Source: JBMTVT01 sp049451635 (GTDB lineage Bacteria > Bacteroidota > Bacteroidia > Flavobacteriales > Flavobacteriaceae). From it: DNA of 63,250 nucleotides. The stretch covers positions 1 through 63,250 of the forward strand of contig JBMTVT010000002.1 in the NCBI GenBank assembly GCA_049451635.1, in the 5' to 3' direction. Position numbers and translations under genes: made by a program. The stretch's first letter is position 1. Each line of letters opens with the position of its first letter. Shown here one piece after another: positions 40,822-49,539 of the stretch. The notes beneath the pieces are model-generated. The model was not told the DNA's origin, searched no databases, and worked only from the letters and a program-made list of their open reading frames with translations.

Positions 40822-41388
40822 ATGAAACGTATTGTAATTTTTGCGTCCGGAAGTGGTACTAATGCTGAAAATTTAATTAAGTTTTTTCACAACAACGATA
40901 ACGCATCTGTTATTCAGGTACTTGCTAACAATCCCCATGCCAAAGTTTTAGATCGTGCTAAAAATTTGAAAGTTAGCGCATTATCATTTAATCGTATCGC
41001 ATTTTATGAGACTTATGATGTGTTAAACATCCTTAAAGCCACCAAACCAGATATCATAGTTTTAGCTGGTTTTTTATGGAAATTTCCAGAGACTATTTTA
41101 AATGAGTTCCACAATAAAGTAATTAACATACATCCTGCATTATTACCAAAATATGGTGGCAAAGGAATGTATGGCATGTATGTTCATGAAGCTGTTATTA
41201 GCAATAAAGAAACTGAAACCGGTATTACCATACATTATGTAAATGAACATTATGATGAGGGCGCCGTAATATTTCAAGCAAAATGTGAGGTGTTACCAAC
41301 TGATTCTGCTGAAGATGTAGCTGCAAAGATTCATGAATTGGAGATGGAACACTTTCCGAAGGTAGTTGAAAAGCTTTTAAATGACTAA
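40822..41388 (+). CDS. purN: Phosphoribosylglycinamide formyltransferase
   Basis: Transfers a formyl group from 10-formyltetrahydrofolate to GAR in purine synthesis. The 188-residue protein has FASGSGTNAENLIKFF at the N-terminus, the folate/catalytic stretch VINIHPALLPKYGGKGMYG (with the catalytic Asn and His) and the catalytic Asp in HYDEGAVIFQ. The length is normal. Its stop overlaps the rnhA start by eight bases, so the two are coupled. It diverges from acpP. Confidence 0.96.
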   Translation: MKRIVIFASGSGTNAENLIKFFHNNDNASVIQVLANNPHAKVLDRAKNLKVSALSFNRIAFYETYDVLNILKATKPDIIVLAGFLWKFPETILNEFHNKVINIHPALLPKYGGKGMYGMYVHEAVISNKETETGITIHYVNEHYDEGAVIFQAKCEVLPTDSAEDVAAKIHELEMEHFPKVVEKLLND

Positions 41389-42022
41389 AAAGAAAAAAAA
41401 ATATTACACCGTTTGGAAAGGTCATAAAACGGGGATTTTTGAAAGTTGGGATGATTGTAAGGCGCAAATCACCAATTTTGAAGGTGCAATTTACAAATCG
41501 TTTGCAACCTTTGAGGCCGCAAAAAAGGCATTAAAAGGTAATTATAAAGACTATATTGGTAAAACTTCAAAATTTAAAAGCGACCTCTCTGATGTACAAC
41601 TTAAAAAAATAGGGCAACCTAACTACAATTCCATTTCGGTTGATGCCGCTTCCTCTGGAAATCCCGGTAAAATGGAATATCGCGGAGTTGATACCAAAAC
41701 AAAAAAACAACTGTTTATTCAAGGGCCTTTTGAAGAGGGCACCAATAATATTGGTGAGTTTCTAGCCATTGTTCATGGGTTGGCGCTTCTTAAAAAAAAG
41801 AATAGCGACCGTATTATATACACCGACTCTAAAACAGCCATAAGTTGGATTAAAAAGAAAACATGCAATACTAAATTAGAACGAAACGAAAAAAACAAAC
41901 CATTATTTGAGTTGGTAGATAGGGCTATAGAATGGTTAAAAAACAACACTTACAAAACCATTATTGTTAAATGGGAAACCAAAGCCTGGGGAGAAATTCC
42001 TGCAGATTTTGGGCGGAAATAA
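41381..42022 (+). CDS. rnhA: Ribonuclease HI with viroplasmin domain
   Basis: Degrades the RNA strand of RNA-DNA hybrids. The N-terminal 50 residues are a caulimovirus-viroplasmin-type hybrid-binding domain (YYTVWKGHKTGIFESWDDCK, ATFEAAKKAL), then a linker, then the RNase H domain from about residue 83. The catalytic carboxylates are Asp88 (VDAASSGNPG), Glu126 (NNIGEFLAIVHG), Asp149 (IYTDSKTAISW) and Asp210 (IPADFGRK). This two-domain form is widespread in Bacteroidota. It overlaps purN by eight bases. Confidence 0.94.
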   Translation: MTKKKKKYYTVWKGHKTGIFESWDDCKAQITNFEGAIYKSFATFEAAKKALKGNYKDYIGKTSKFKSDLSDVQLKKIGQPNYNSISVDAASSGNPGKMEYRGVDTKTKKQLFIQGPFEEGTNNIGEFLAIVHGLALLKKKNSDRIIYTDSKTAISWIKKKTCNTKLERNEKNKPLFELVDRAIEWLKNNTYKTIIVKWETKAWGEIPADFGRK

Positions 42023-42062
42023 AAGCAAGAACTTTTGTTATGATACATTCCATAAAATATTC

Positions 42063-42092
42063 TTGGTATAGCATCTAAAAGACTTATATTTG
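42063..42092 (+). promoter_or_regulatory. Promoter of the PfkB kinase gene
   Basis: TTG (42063-42065), exactly 19 bases, then TATATTTG (42085-42092): a textbook Bacteroidota promoter. Transcription would start about 15 bases before the ATG at 42115. Confidence 0.8.
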
Positions 42093-42114
42093 CACAAAAT
42101 TATCAATCCTTTTT

Positions 42115-43041
42115 ATGGGAAAGTTAGTCATTGTGGGTACCGTAGCTTTTGATGCTATTGAAACACCTTTCGGTAAAACCGATAAAATTCTTGGTGGCGC
42201 AGCAACCTTTATAGGTCTTGCTGCTTCTCATTTTGAAGTAGATGCAGCAGCAGTTTCAATAGTTGGTGGCGATTTCCCGCAAGAATACCTAGATTTATTA
42301 TCAGACAGACATATAGATATTTCGGGTATTGAAATTGTAAAAGAAGGCAAAACATTTTTTTGGAGTGGTCGTTACCATAACGATATGAATTCCAGAGACA
42401 CTTTGGTTACAGAGCTTAATACCTTGGCAAATTTTAATCCAATTGTTCCTAATAACTATAAAGATGCTGAAGTGGTTATGCTTGGTAATTTACATCCGCT
42501 TATACAAGCTAGCGTATTGGACCAAATGACGGCTAAACCAAAACTTGTGGTTTTAGATACAATGAATTTTTGGATGGACTGTGCTTTAGATGATTTGCTT
42601 AATGTGATAAAATGTATTGATGTTATTACCATAAACGATGAAGAAGCAAGACAGCTTACTGGAGAATATTCTTTGGTAGTGGCAGCAAGAAAAATTCATG
42701 AGATGGGACCAAAATATGTGGTGATAAAAAAAGGCGAACATGGTGCTTTATTGTTTCATGATGATCATATATTTTATGCACCAGCATTACCCCTTGAAGA
42801 AGTTTTTGATCCAACAGGAGCCGGAGATACCTTTGCTGGAGGTTTTGCTGGATTTATTGCCAAAACTGGCGACACATCATTTGAAAACATGAAGAATGCA
42901 GTAATTTATGGTTCAACCTTAGCTTCCTTTTGTGTTGAAAAATTTGGAACCGAACGCATGCTAAATTTATCAAATAGTGAAATACATAAACGTTTGTTGC
43001 AATTTAAGCAACTAACACAATTTGAAATAGAATTAACATAA
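42115..43041 (+). CDS. PfkB-family sugar/nucleoside kinase
   Basis: A 308-residue ribokinase-type kinase. The N-terminal substrate motif GGAATFIGLAAS and the C-terminal PfkB signature DPTGAGDTFAGGFAGFIA are clear, the latter with the catalytic Asp of GAGD. It phosphorylates a sugar or nucleoside with ATP; the exact substrate cannot be read from sequence. The gene lies immediately before a purF-like amidophosphoribosyltransferase, and from memory the two are neighbours in many Flavobacteriaceae. That suggests, as inference, a ribose or nucleoside substrate linked to PRPP and purine supply. A hairpin terminator separates them, so they are separate transcripts or attenuated. Confidence 0.9.
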   Translation: MGKLVIVGTVAFDAIETPFGKTDKILGGAATFIGLAASHFEVDAAAVSIVGGDFPQEYLDLLSDRHIDISGIEIVKEGKTFFWSGRYHNDMNSRDTLVTELNTLANFNPIVPNNYKDAEVVMLGNLHPLIQASVLDQMTAKPKLVVLDTMNFWMDCALDDLLNVIKCIDVITINDEEARQLTGEYSLVVAARKIHEMGPKYVVIKKGEHGALLFHDDHIFYAPALPLEEVFDPTGAGDTFAGGFAGFIAKTGDTSFENMKNAVIYGSTLASFCVEKFGTERMLNLSNSEIHKRLLQFKQLTQFEIELT

Positions 43042-43043
43042 AT

Positions 43044-43073
43044 AAACGCGCTCTAAAATAGAGTGCGTTTTTT
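43044..43073 (+). terminator. Terminator after the PfkB kinase gene
   Basis: AAACGCGCTCT and AGAGTGCGTTT pair over eleven bases with one G-T, loop AAAAT, followed by a T tract. A clean intrinsic terminator. Confidence 0.88.
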
Positions 43074-43118
43074 AATTACAAAAATAATTTACCGTTACAG
43101 GGGAAACATTTATAATCT

Positions 43119-45017
43119 ATGAGTGACGTTTTAAAACACGAATGTGGAATAGCCGTAATTAGGCTGCTAAAACCATTAGAATATTATAAAGAAAAATACG
43201 GAAGTGCCTTTTATGGTGTAAACAAAATGTATTTAATGATGGAAAAACAGCACAATCGTGGTCAAGACGGAGCTGGTTTTGCGAGCATCAAATTAAACAC
43301 AAAGCCTGGTGAGCGCTATATAAGTAGAGTACGGTCTGTGGCACAACAACCCATTCAAGATATTTTTGCCCAAATTAACGATAGAGTAAATACCGAATTT
43401 AACCTTCATCCAGAATATAGCGATGATGTTGCAGCCCAAAAGAAGAATATACCTTATATAGGAGAGGTGCTTTTGGGACACGTACGCTATGGTACTTTTG
43501 GCAAAAACAGTGTAGAAAGTGTTCATCCATTTTTAAGGCAAAACAACTGGATGCACAGAAACTTAATTATGGCAGGCAACTTTAACATGACCAATGTTAA
43601 AGAGCTATTTCAAAATCTTATTGAACTGGGTCAACATCCAAAAGAGTATACCGATACCATTACCATTATGGAAAAAATTGGGCATTTTCTTGATGATGCC
43701 GTTAGTAAGATTTACAAGGATTTAAAAAAAGAAGGATACAATAAACGCGAAGCATCCCCGCTTATTGCTGAACGTTTAAACGTTGCCAAAATATTAAAGA
43801 GAGCTGCCAAAAACTGGGATGGTGGTTATGCTATGGCTGGCCTTATTGGACATGGCGATTCGTTTGTTTTAAGAGACCCTGCGGGTATACGCCCTGCCTA
43901 TTATTATCAAGATGATGAAATTGTGGTAGTAGCTTCAGAGCGCCCCGTTATTCAAACTGTTTTCAATGTTAAGTTTGAAGATGTAAAAGAACTTGACCCA
44001 GGACATGCCATTATTACAAAAAAATCAGGCAAAGTATCTATCAAGCAAATATTAGAACCATTAGAAAGAAAAGCTTGTTCGTTTGAGCGCATTTATTTTT
44101 CCAGAGGAAGTGACGCTGAAATATACCAGGAACGAAAAATGCTAGGTAAGCTATTAATGCCCAAGGTTATGGAAGCCATTAATAATGATACAAAAAATAC
44201 CGTATTCTCTTATATTCCAAATACTGCTGAAACGTCATTTTTTGGTATGGTAGAAACTGCTGAAAATGAATTGAATAAAACCAAAACCAAAACACTTTTA
44301 AATGGTAAACGAAATATTTCAGCAGAAAAAGTCACCGAAATTTTATCTGAAAGAATTCGTGTTGAAAAAATAGCTATTAAAGATGTTAAGCTTAGAACAT
44401 TTATTACTGAAGATAGTAGTCGCGATGATTTAGTGGCACACGTTTACGATGTGACTTATGGTGTTATTAAACCTACCGATAACCTAGTGATTATAGACGA
44501 TAGTATTGTTCGCGGTACCACACTAAAGAAAAGTATCTTAAAAATGCTAGATCGCTTAAACCCTAAGAAAATTATCGTGGTATCATCAGCGCCACAAATA
44601 CGCTATCCCGATTGTTATGGTATTGATATGGCCAATCTTGAAAGTTTAGTGGCTTTTAGGGCTGCTTTAGAGTTGTTGAAAGAAAACAATCAGTACCATA
44701 TTGTTGAAGAGGTTTATAAAAAATGTATAGACCAAACAGAATTGGAGGATAAAAACGTGAAAAATTTTGTTAAAGAACTCTATGATCCGTTTACTGATGA
44801 GCAAATTTCTGATAAAATATCAGAGTTATTAAGTCATGAAAGTATACAAGCTGAGGTAAAAATTATTTTTCAACCAGTTGAAAATTTACACAAAGCCTGC
44901 CCGAAAAATTTAGGCGATTGGTACTTTACAGGAAACTATCCAACAGTAGGAGGAAATAGAGTTGTAAATAGAGCTTTTATAAACTTTTACGAAGGCAATA
45001 ACGAACGCGCCTATTAA
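43119..45017 (+). CDS. PurF-like amidophosphoribosyltransferase, long form
   Basis: A 632-residue protein that joins a class II glutamine amidotransferase domain (N-terminus; HECGIAVIRL, so Cys9 is the likely nucleophile after processing; RGQDGAGFASI; GEVLLGHVRYGTFG) to a phosphoribosyltransferase domain with the PRPP motif VIIDDSIVRGTTLKKSIL and PAGIRPAYYY. PurF makes 5-phosphoribosylamine, the first step of purine synthesis. Usual PurF proteins have about 460-510 residues; this one is more than 100 longer, with additional segments around residues 95-115, 195-215 and the C-terminus. From memory this long form is a Bacteroidota paralogue beside true PurF; so the precise role remains open. Confidence 0.9.
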   Translation: MSDVLKHECGIAVIRLLKPLEYYKEKYGSAFYGVNKMYLMMEKQHNRGQDGAGFASIKLNTKPGERYISRVRSVAQQPIQDIFAQINDRVNTEFNLHPEYSDDVAAQKKNIPYIGEVLLGHVRYGTFGKNSVESVHPFLRQNNWMHRNLIMAGNFNMTNVKELFQNLIELGQHPKEYTDTITIMEKIGHFLDDAVSKIYKDLKKEGYNKREASPLIAERLNVAKILKRAAKNWDGGYAMAGLIGHGDSFVLRDPAGIRPAYYYQDDEIVVVASERPVIQTVFNVKFEDVKELDPGHAIITKKSGKVSIKQILEPLERKACSFERIYFSRGSDAEIYQERKMLGKLLMPKVMEAINNDTKNTVFSYIPNTAETSFFGMVETAENELNKTKTKTLLNGKRNISAEKVTEILSERIRVEKIAIKDVKLRTFITEDSSRDDLVAHVYDVTYGVIKPTDNLVIIDDSIVRGTTLKKSILKMLDRLNPKKIIVVSSAPQIRYPDCYGIDMANLESLVAFRAALELLKENNQYHIVEEVYKKCIDQTELEDKNVKNFVKELYDPFTDEQISDKISELLSHESIQAEVKIIFQPVENLHKACPKNLGDWYFTGNYPTVGGNRVVNRAFINFYEGNNERAY

Positions 45018-45174
45018 TTATCAAATTAATAATTTTCGCTATTAAAAATTTATAAAATGCACTTAATCTAAAATATGTGCCGTTTATCTAAAAATAAATA
45101 GAATATCTAAAAAAATATATATATATTTGCTTTTCCATAACATAAGTAGGTTAAGTTCATGGTAGATTTGGGGC

Positions 45175-45201
45175 AAAAGGTGGACACTAGTCCGCCTTTT
45201 T
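45175..45201 (+). terminator. Intrinsic terminator 150 bases after the purF-like gene
   Basis: AAAAGGTGGAC-ACTA-GTCCGCCTTTT is an eleven-base-pair stem with one G-T, followed by T. A TATATTTG element lies at 45122-45129, so this could end a short independent transcript or simply the purF-like message. The 45018-45634 gap also holds a gene remnant and the sodA terminator. Confidence 0.75.
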
Positions 45202-45292
45202 CATTTTATAAATTCACGTGAAAATGGGAATCTTTTTAACATTTATCTTAAAACAAAATTTATAGTTTAGAATGTTGACTTTAGATCACTAA

Positions 45293-45546
45293 AAAATCTT
45301 CTACAGATATAATGAGAATTTAGACCACTGGAATTATTTCGGTTCAAAAAAAAGAGAAAATAAATATCAGATGGTTAGTGGGATTTAATTGATCACCTTA
45401 AACAAGAAATTCACCTAATAAATAATGGACATGTATCAGAAGTTTTCAAAGAAAAAATTATGTGTGAATTAAAAAAAAATTGCGTACAAAGAAACTCAAG
45501 AGCATCTATTAGAAAACAGGAAGCTAAAATCAAATCCCTTGTTTAA
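45293..45546 (+). pseudogene. Frameshifted remnant of an unrecognised small gene
   Basis: From 45293 the plus strand reads KIFYRYNENLDHWNYFGSKK, then RENKYQMVSGI and a stop. Shifting by one base near 45379 continues WDLIDHLKQEIHLINNGHVS, then EVFKEKIMCELKKNCVQRNS and RASIRKQEAKIKSLV, stop. The two parts have protein-like composition and meet without overlap, so one broken gene of about 84 codons is plausible. I do not recognise the family, and there is no start codon with a ribosome site upstream, so the 5' end is also missing. Chance coding-like composition cannot be excluded. Confidence 0.4.
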
Positions 45547-45582
45547 AAGAATTTTTGGTTAAAGTAGAAACAAAAAAATCAC

Positions 45583-45612
45583 AAAAAAGCAACCCAAATA
45601 GGTTGCTTTTTT
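45583..45612. terminator. Bidirectional terminator downstream of sodA
   Basis: AAAAAAGCAACC-CAAATA-GGTTGCTTTTTT is a perfect 12-base-pair stem with A and T tracts at both ends. It terminates sodA on the minus strand 22 bases after its stop. Confidence 0.9.
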
Positions 45613-45634
45613 ATTTTCTATATTACTTTTCAGC

Positions 45635-46243
45635 TTACTTTGCTTCAGCGTAGCGTCTTTCAACTTCGTCCCAGTTAATCACATTAAAAAATGCATTGAT
45701 ATAATCTGGACGACGGTTTTGGTAATTTAAATAATAAGCGTGTTCCCAAACATCGATACCTAAAATAGGGGTTCCACCACAGCCAACTCCTGGCATTAAG
45801 GGATTATCTTGATTTGGTGTTGAGCAAATATCTACTTTGCCTCCTTTGTGAACGCATAACCAAGCCCAACCAGATCCAAAACGGGTTGCTGCAGCTTTAG
45901 CAAAAGCATCCATAAAACTATCTTTTGAGCCAAACGCAGCTTCAATAGCATCCTTTAACTCACCAGACAAATAACCTTTCCCCTCAGGATTCATAACCTC
46001 CCAAAATAATGAGTGGTTGTAAAATCCGCCTCCATTATTTCTAACAGCCATGTTGTTCATGTCTAAATTTGCAAGAATATCTTCAATTGATTTTTCTTCT
46101 AAGTCAGTGCCTGCAATGGCATTATTTAAGTTGTTTGTATATCCTTGATGGTGTTTAGTATGGTGTATTTCCATAGTTCTTGCATCTATATGAGGTTCTA
46201 AAGCATCATAAGCGTATCCTAATTTCGGTAATTCGAAAGCCAT
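45635..46243 (-). CDS. sodA: Superoxide dismutase (Fe/Mn type)
   Basis: Converts superoxide to oxygen and peroxide in the cytoplasm. From the ATG at 46241-46243 the protein has 202 residues and starts MAFELPKLGYAYDALEPHID; the ATG at 46273 adds ten residues outside the family. Metal ligands are His27 (TMEIHHTKHHQGYTNNL), the His in NHSLFWEVM, and Asp and His in GIDVWEHAYYLNYQNRR. Family membership is certain; whether iron or manganese is used is not. I give sodA as the usual name. It has its own promoter and a perfect terminator. Confidence 0.95.
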   Translation of the reverse strand: MAFELPKLGYAYDALEPHIDARTMEIHHTKHHQGYTNNLNNAIAGTDLEEKSIEDILANLDMNNMAVRNNGGGFYNHSLFWEVMNPEGKGYLSGELKDAIEAAFGSKDSFMDAFAKAAATRFGSGWAWLCVHKGGKVDICSTPNQDNPLMPGVGCGGTPILGIDVWEHAYYLNYQNRRPDYINAFFNVINWDEVERRYAEAK

Positions 46244-46280
46244 AATTTTTTGTTTTAAAATATTAATATTCAATTTCTAT

Positions 46281-46314
46281 CAAATTTAAGCATTTACAGA
46301 TAAAAAGACTTCAA
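46281..46314 (-). promoter_or_regulatory. Promoter of sodA
   Basis: On the minus strand TTG (46314-46312), 23 bases, then TAAATTTG (46288-46281). The spacing is at the long end of the Bacteroidota range. A second TAAATTTG occurs on the same strand near 46365-46372. Confidence 0.55.
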
Positions 46315-46377
46315 TTAAAAATAATTAATTGCTATCAACTCATTGATAGTTTTTATCTTGTATGCAAATTTAATTAA

Positions 46378-49300
46378 ATGCAAACCACTTCGCCATTTTT
46401 AATTTACAATGCCTCTGCCGGTAGCGGAAAAACATACACGCTTGTAAAAGCATATTTGAAAATTTTATTGGCATCAAACAATCTGTTTGCCTTCAAGAAT
46501 ATTTTGGCCATTACCTTTACAAATAAAGCGGTTGCCGAAATGAAAAACCGCATTATTGAAACCTTGAAGCAATTTTCTGATGAGGCTATTTTGGAAAACC
46601 CCAACAGTATGTTTAATGATATTGCTGAAGAATTAAAAATTGAGCCTGAAAACCTTCAAGTAAAAGCCAAAAAATTACTGGATACCATTATTCATAACTA
46701 TGCTGCTTTTGATATTTCAACCATTGATGGTTTTACCCATAAACTCATAAGGACTTTTGCCCATGATTTAAAATTGCCTTTAAATTTTGAAGTTGAACTG
46801 GATGAAAATACACTTTTGAATGAAGCTGTTGATAGTTTGATTGCAAAAGCTGGAACCGACAAAGAACTCACTAATGTGTTGGTGGATTTTGCCATTGAAA
46901 AGGCTGATGATGATAAAAGTTGGGATGTATCCTTCGATTTTAATAAAATAGCCAAATTGTTGGTTAATGAAAATGATGTTCCTTTTATTGAAAAACTAAA
47001 AAATAAAACTCTAGACGATTTTAAGGCTTTAAAAAATCAATTAAAAAAAGATATTATAACTACTGAAAATGCCATTGTTGAAAAAGCGAAACATATTTTA
47101 ACGCTAATTGAAGAAGCCGGTTTGCAGTTTGATGATTTTTCTGGAAGTTATTTACCAAAACATTTTCAAAAGCTCGCAACTAAAAATTTTGATGTGAATT
47201 TTAATGCCAAATGGCAAGAGGATATAGAATCTAAAACTTTATACCCAAAACGTGTTACAGACGATATCGCTTCCGTTGTAGACCAAATTCAACCAGAAAT
47301 AACCATAGCTTTTAATGACACTAAACGGACTGCTTTCACCCTTAAATTTTTAAATAATTTTTATAAAAATATCACACCCCTTTCGGTTTTAAATGCCATT
47401 AGCAGAGAGCTAGACATGCTAAAAGAAGAACAGAATAAAATGCTTATTTCAGAATTCAATGCCATTATCAGTAACGAAATAAAAGCACAACCTACACCTT
47501 TTATTTATGAACGTTTAGGCGAAAAATTCAACCATTATTTTATTGATGAGTTTCAAGACACATCAGTTATGCAATGGGAGAATTTAACCCCCTTACTAGG
47601 CAATTCGCTTGCAACCGAAACGGGAAGCACCTTGTTGGTTGGCGACGCTAAACAAGCTATTTACCGCTGGCGAGGGGGAAAAGCAGAACAATTTATAAAC
47701 CTGTTTAACAAAACCAATAAGCCTTTTCCTTTCGTAGAACAGCATGTGGAAAACTTACCTGAAAACTACCGTAGCTTTAAGGAAGTTGTTGACTTTAACA
47801 ATGGGTTTTTTAAGTTTTTGTCAAATACTGTCTTTAATAATGATGCTTACGCAAATCTTTATGAAAATACGAATCAAAATATCACAAAAGTGCAAGAGGG
47901 TTATGTAGAACTATCTTTTTTAGATATTGAAAAAGATGATGATAGAGATACCTCTTTTGCTGAAAATGTTTTAAAAACCATTAATCGCTGTGTTGAAAAC
48001 GGTTTTGAACAACAAGATATTTGTGTTTTGGTTAGAAAGAAAAAAGAGGAAAAAGCATTGGCCAGATTTTTGGCTTCCCAAAACGACATAAATATTATTT
48101 CGGCCGACGGCTTACTGTTAACCAATTCAACAAAAGTTTGCTTTGTAAACAACTTACTTTCGTTATTGATTAAGCCCAAAAACAACGAATTAAAAATTTC
48201 TGTTTTAAATTTTTTGGCTCTACTTTTTAATATTGAAGACAAGCATACCTTTTTTAGCTCATGCTTAAATTTACCACTATCAAAGCTGCTTAAAAGTTTT
48301 GAAGCTCATAACGTTTTTATAAACAATGAAAGGTTATTGCGTTTGCCGCTTTATGATTTGGCAGAAACCATTGTAAGGGAATTTCACTTAGTTGATAATT
48401 CTGATGCTTACATACAATTTTATCTAGATGTTGTTTTAGATTTTTCACAAAAAAAAGGCTCTGATGTTTCAGGTTTCTTAGAGTATTTTGATAAGAAAAA
48501 AGATAGTTTGAGTATTGTTTCTGCCGAGGGGCAAAATGCCATTCAAATCATGACCATCCATAAGTCTAAAGGTTTAGAATTTCCGGTTGTTATTTTCCCA
48601 TATGCCGATTTAAATGTGTATGAAGACATAGACCCAAAAGAATGGTTTAAAATTAACCCAGAACAATATCGTGGTTTTTCTTATGCACTTTTAAACTATA
48701 ATAAAGATTTTGGACATTTTGGCGAAGAGGGGTTGAACATTTTTAACAAACACCAATCTGAATTGGAATTGGACAGTATTAACCTATTATATGTAACTCT
48801 AACTCGGGCTGTTGAGCAGCTATTTATTATTTCTAAAAATGATATTTCTGCAAAAGGAGAGGCCAACACAAAGCTTTATTCAGGCTTGTTAATAAATTAT
48901 TTACAGCACTTAGGTGTATGGAACGATTCGGAAACAACCTATTGTTTTGGATCAGAAAAAAGGACAAAGCAACCTGAAGTCCCTTCAAAAGAAACCACAA
49001 TAACAAACCAGTTTATTTCAACTTCAAAAGAAACACATAATATAAGAGTCGTCACAAAATCTGGATTGCTATGGGACACCAATCAACAAAACGCTGTTGA
49101 AAAAGGAAATCTCTTGCACGATATTATGTCTAAGATACTTACCGTCAATGATGTTGATTTTGTTTTTGGTGATTTTATAAGTGCATCGTTAATCAATCTT
49201 GAACAAGCTTCAACCCTAAAACCACTGGTTTTTAATATTGTAAACCACCCAAAGCTAAAAGATTATTACACTTCAGCTTACACTATATACAACGAACGGG

Positions 49301-49518
49301 ATATCATCTCTAAAAACGAAACCATTTTGAGACCCGATAGAATTGCTGTTAACACTGAAAATGAAGCGATTATAATAGATTACAAAACTGGTAATGAAGA
49401 CAAAAAGCACGAACAACAATTGCAATTATATCAAGATATTTTAGCTGAAATGAATATAAAAGTGAAAAAGAAAATTCTTGTTTATACCAATGATGCCATT
49501 AAGGTTAAAGATGTTTAA
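46378..49518 (+). CDS. AddA-type UvrD-family helicase/nuclease
   Basis: A 1046-residue protein with the UvrD helicase plan: Walker A NASAGSGKT at 11-19, ITFTNKAVAEMK, FIDEFQDTSVMQW (Walker B), LLVGDAKQAIYRWRGG, LPENYRSFKEVVDFN, IQIMTIHKSKGLEFPVVIFP and LLYVTLTRAVEQLFI. A C-terminal PD-(D/E)XK nuclease follows (GNLLHDIMSKIL, RPDRIAVN, EAIIIDYKTGNED). This is AddA of the RecBCD/AddAB double-strand-break repair family, which resects ends for RecA. Its partner of the AddB type lies 2.8 kb downstream, after kbl and ompA, rather than next to it. Some insertions are seen compared with Bacillus AddA. The start is the first ATG and directly precedes the P-loop. Confidence 0.92.
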   Translation: MQTTSPFLIYNASAGSGKTYTLVKAYLKILLASNNLFAFKNILAITFTNKAVAEMKNRIIETLKQFSDEAILENPNSMFNDIAEELKIEPENLQVKAKKLLDTIIHNYAAFDISTIDGFTHKLIRTFAHDLKLPLNFEVELDENTLLNEAVDSLIAKAGTDKELTNVLVDFAIEKADDDKSWDVSFDFNKIAKLLVNENDVPFIEKLKNKTLDDFKALKNQLKKDIITTENAIVEKAKHILTLIEEAGLQFDDFSGSYLPKHFQKLATKNFDVNFNAKWQEDIESKTLYPKRVTDDIASVVDQIQPEITIAFNDTKRTAFTLKFLNNFYKNITPLSVLNAISRELDMLKEEQNKMLISEFNAIISNEIKAQPTPFIYERLGEKFNHYFIDEFQDTSVMQWENLTPLLGNSLATETGSTLLVGDAKQAIYRWRGGKAEQFINLFNKTNKPFPFVEQHVENLPENYRSFKEVVDFNNGFFKFLSNTVFNNDAYANLYENTNQNITKVQEGYVELSFLDIEKDDDRDTSFAENVLKTINRCVENGFEQQDICVLVRKKKEEKALARFLASQNDINIISADGLLLTNSTKVCFVNNLLSLLIKPKNNELKISVLNFLALLFNIEDKHTFFSSCLNLPLSKLLKSFEAHNVFINNERLLRLPLYDLAETIVREFHLVDNSDAYIQFYLDVVLDFSQKKGSDVSGFLEYFDKKKDSLSIVSAEGQNAIQIMTIHKSKGLEFPVVIFPYADLNVYEDIDPKEWFKINPEQYRGFSYALLNYNKDFGHFGEEGLNIFNKHQSELELDSINLLYVTLTRAVEQLFIISKNDISAKGEANTKLYSGLLINYLQHLGVWNDSETTYCFGSEKRTKQPEVPSKETTITNQFISTSKETHNIRVVTKSGLLWDTNQQNAVEKGNLLHDIMSKILTVNDVDFVFGDFISASLINLEQASTLKPLVFNIVNHPKLKDYYTSAYTIYNERDIISKNETILRPDRIAVNTENEAIIIDYKTGNEDKKHEQQLQLYQDILAEMNIKVKKKILVYTNDAIKVKDV

Positions 49519-49539
49519 ATTTGTATAAAATTTAAAATT

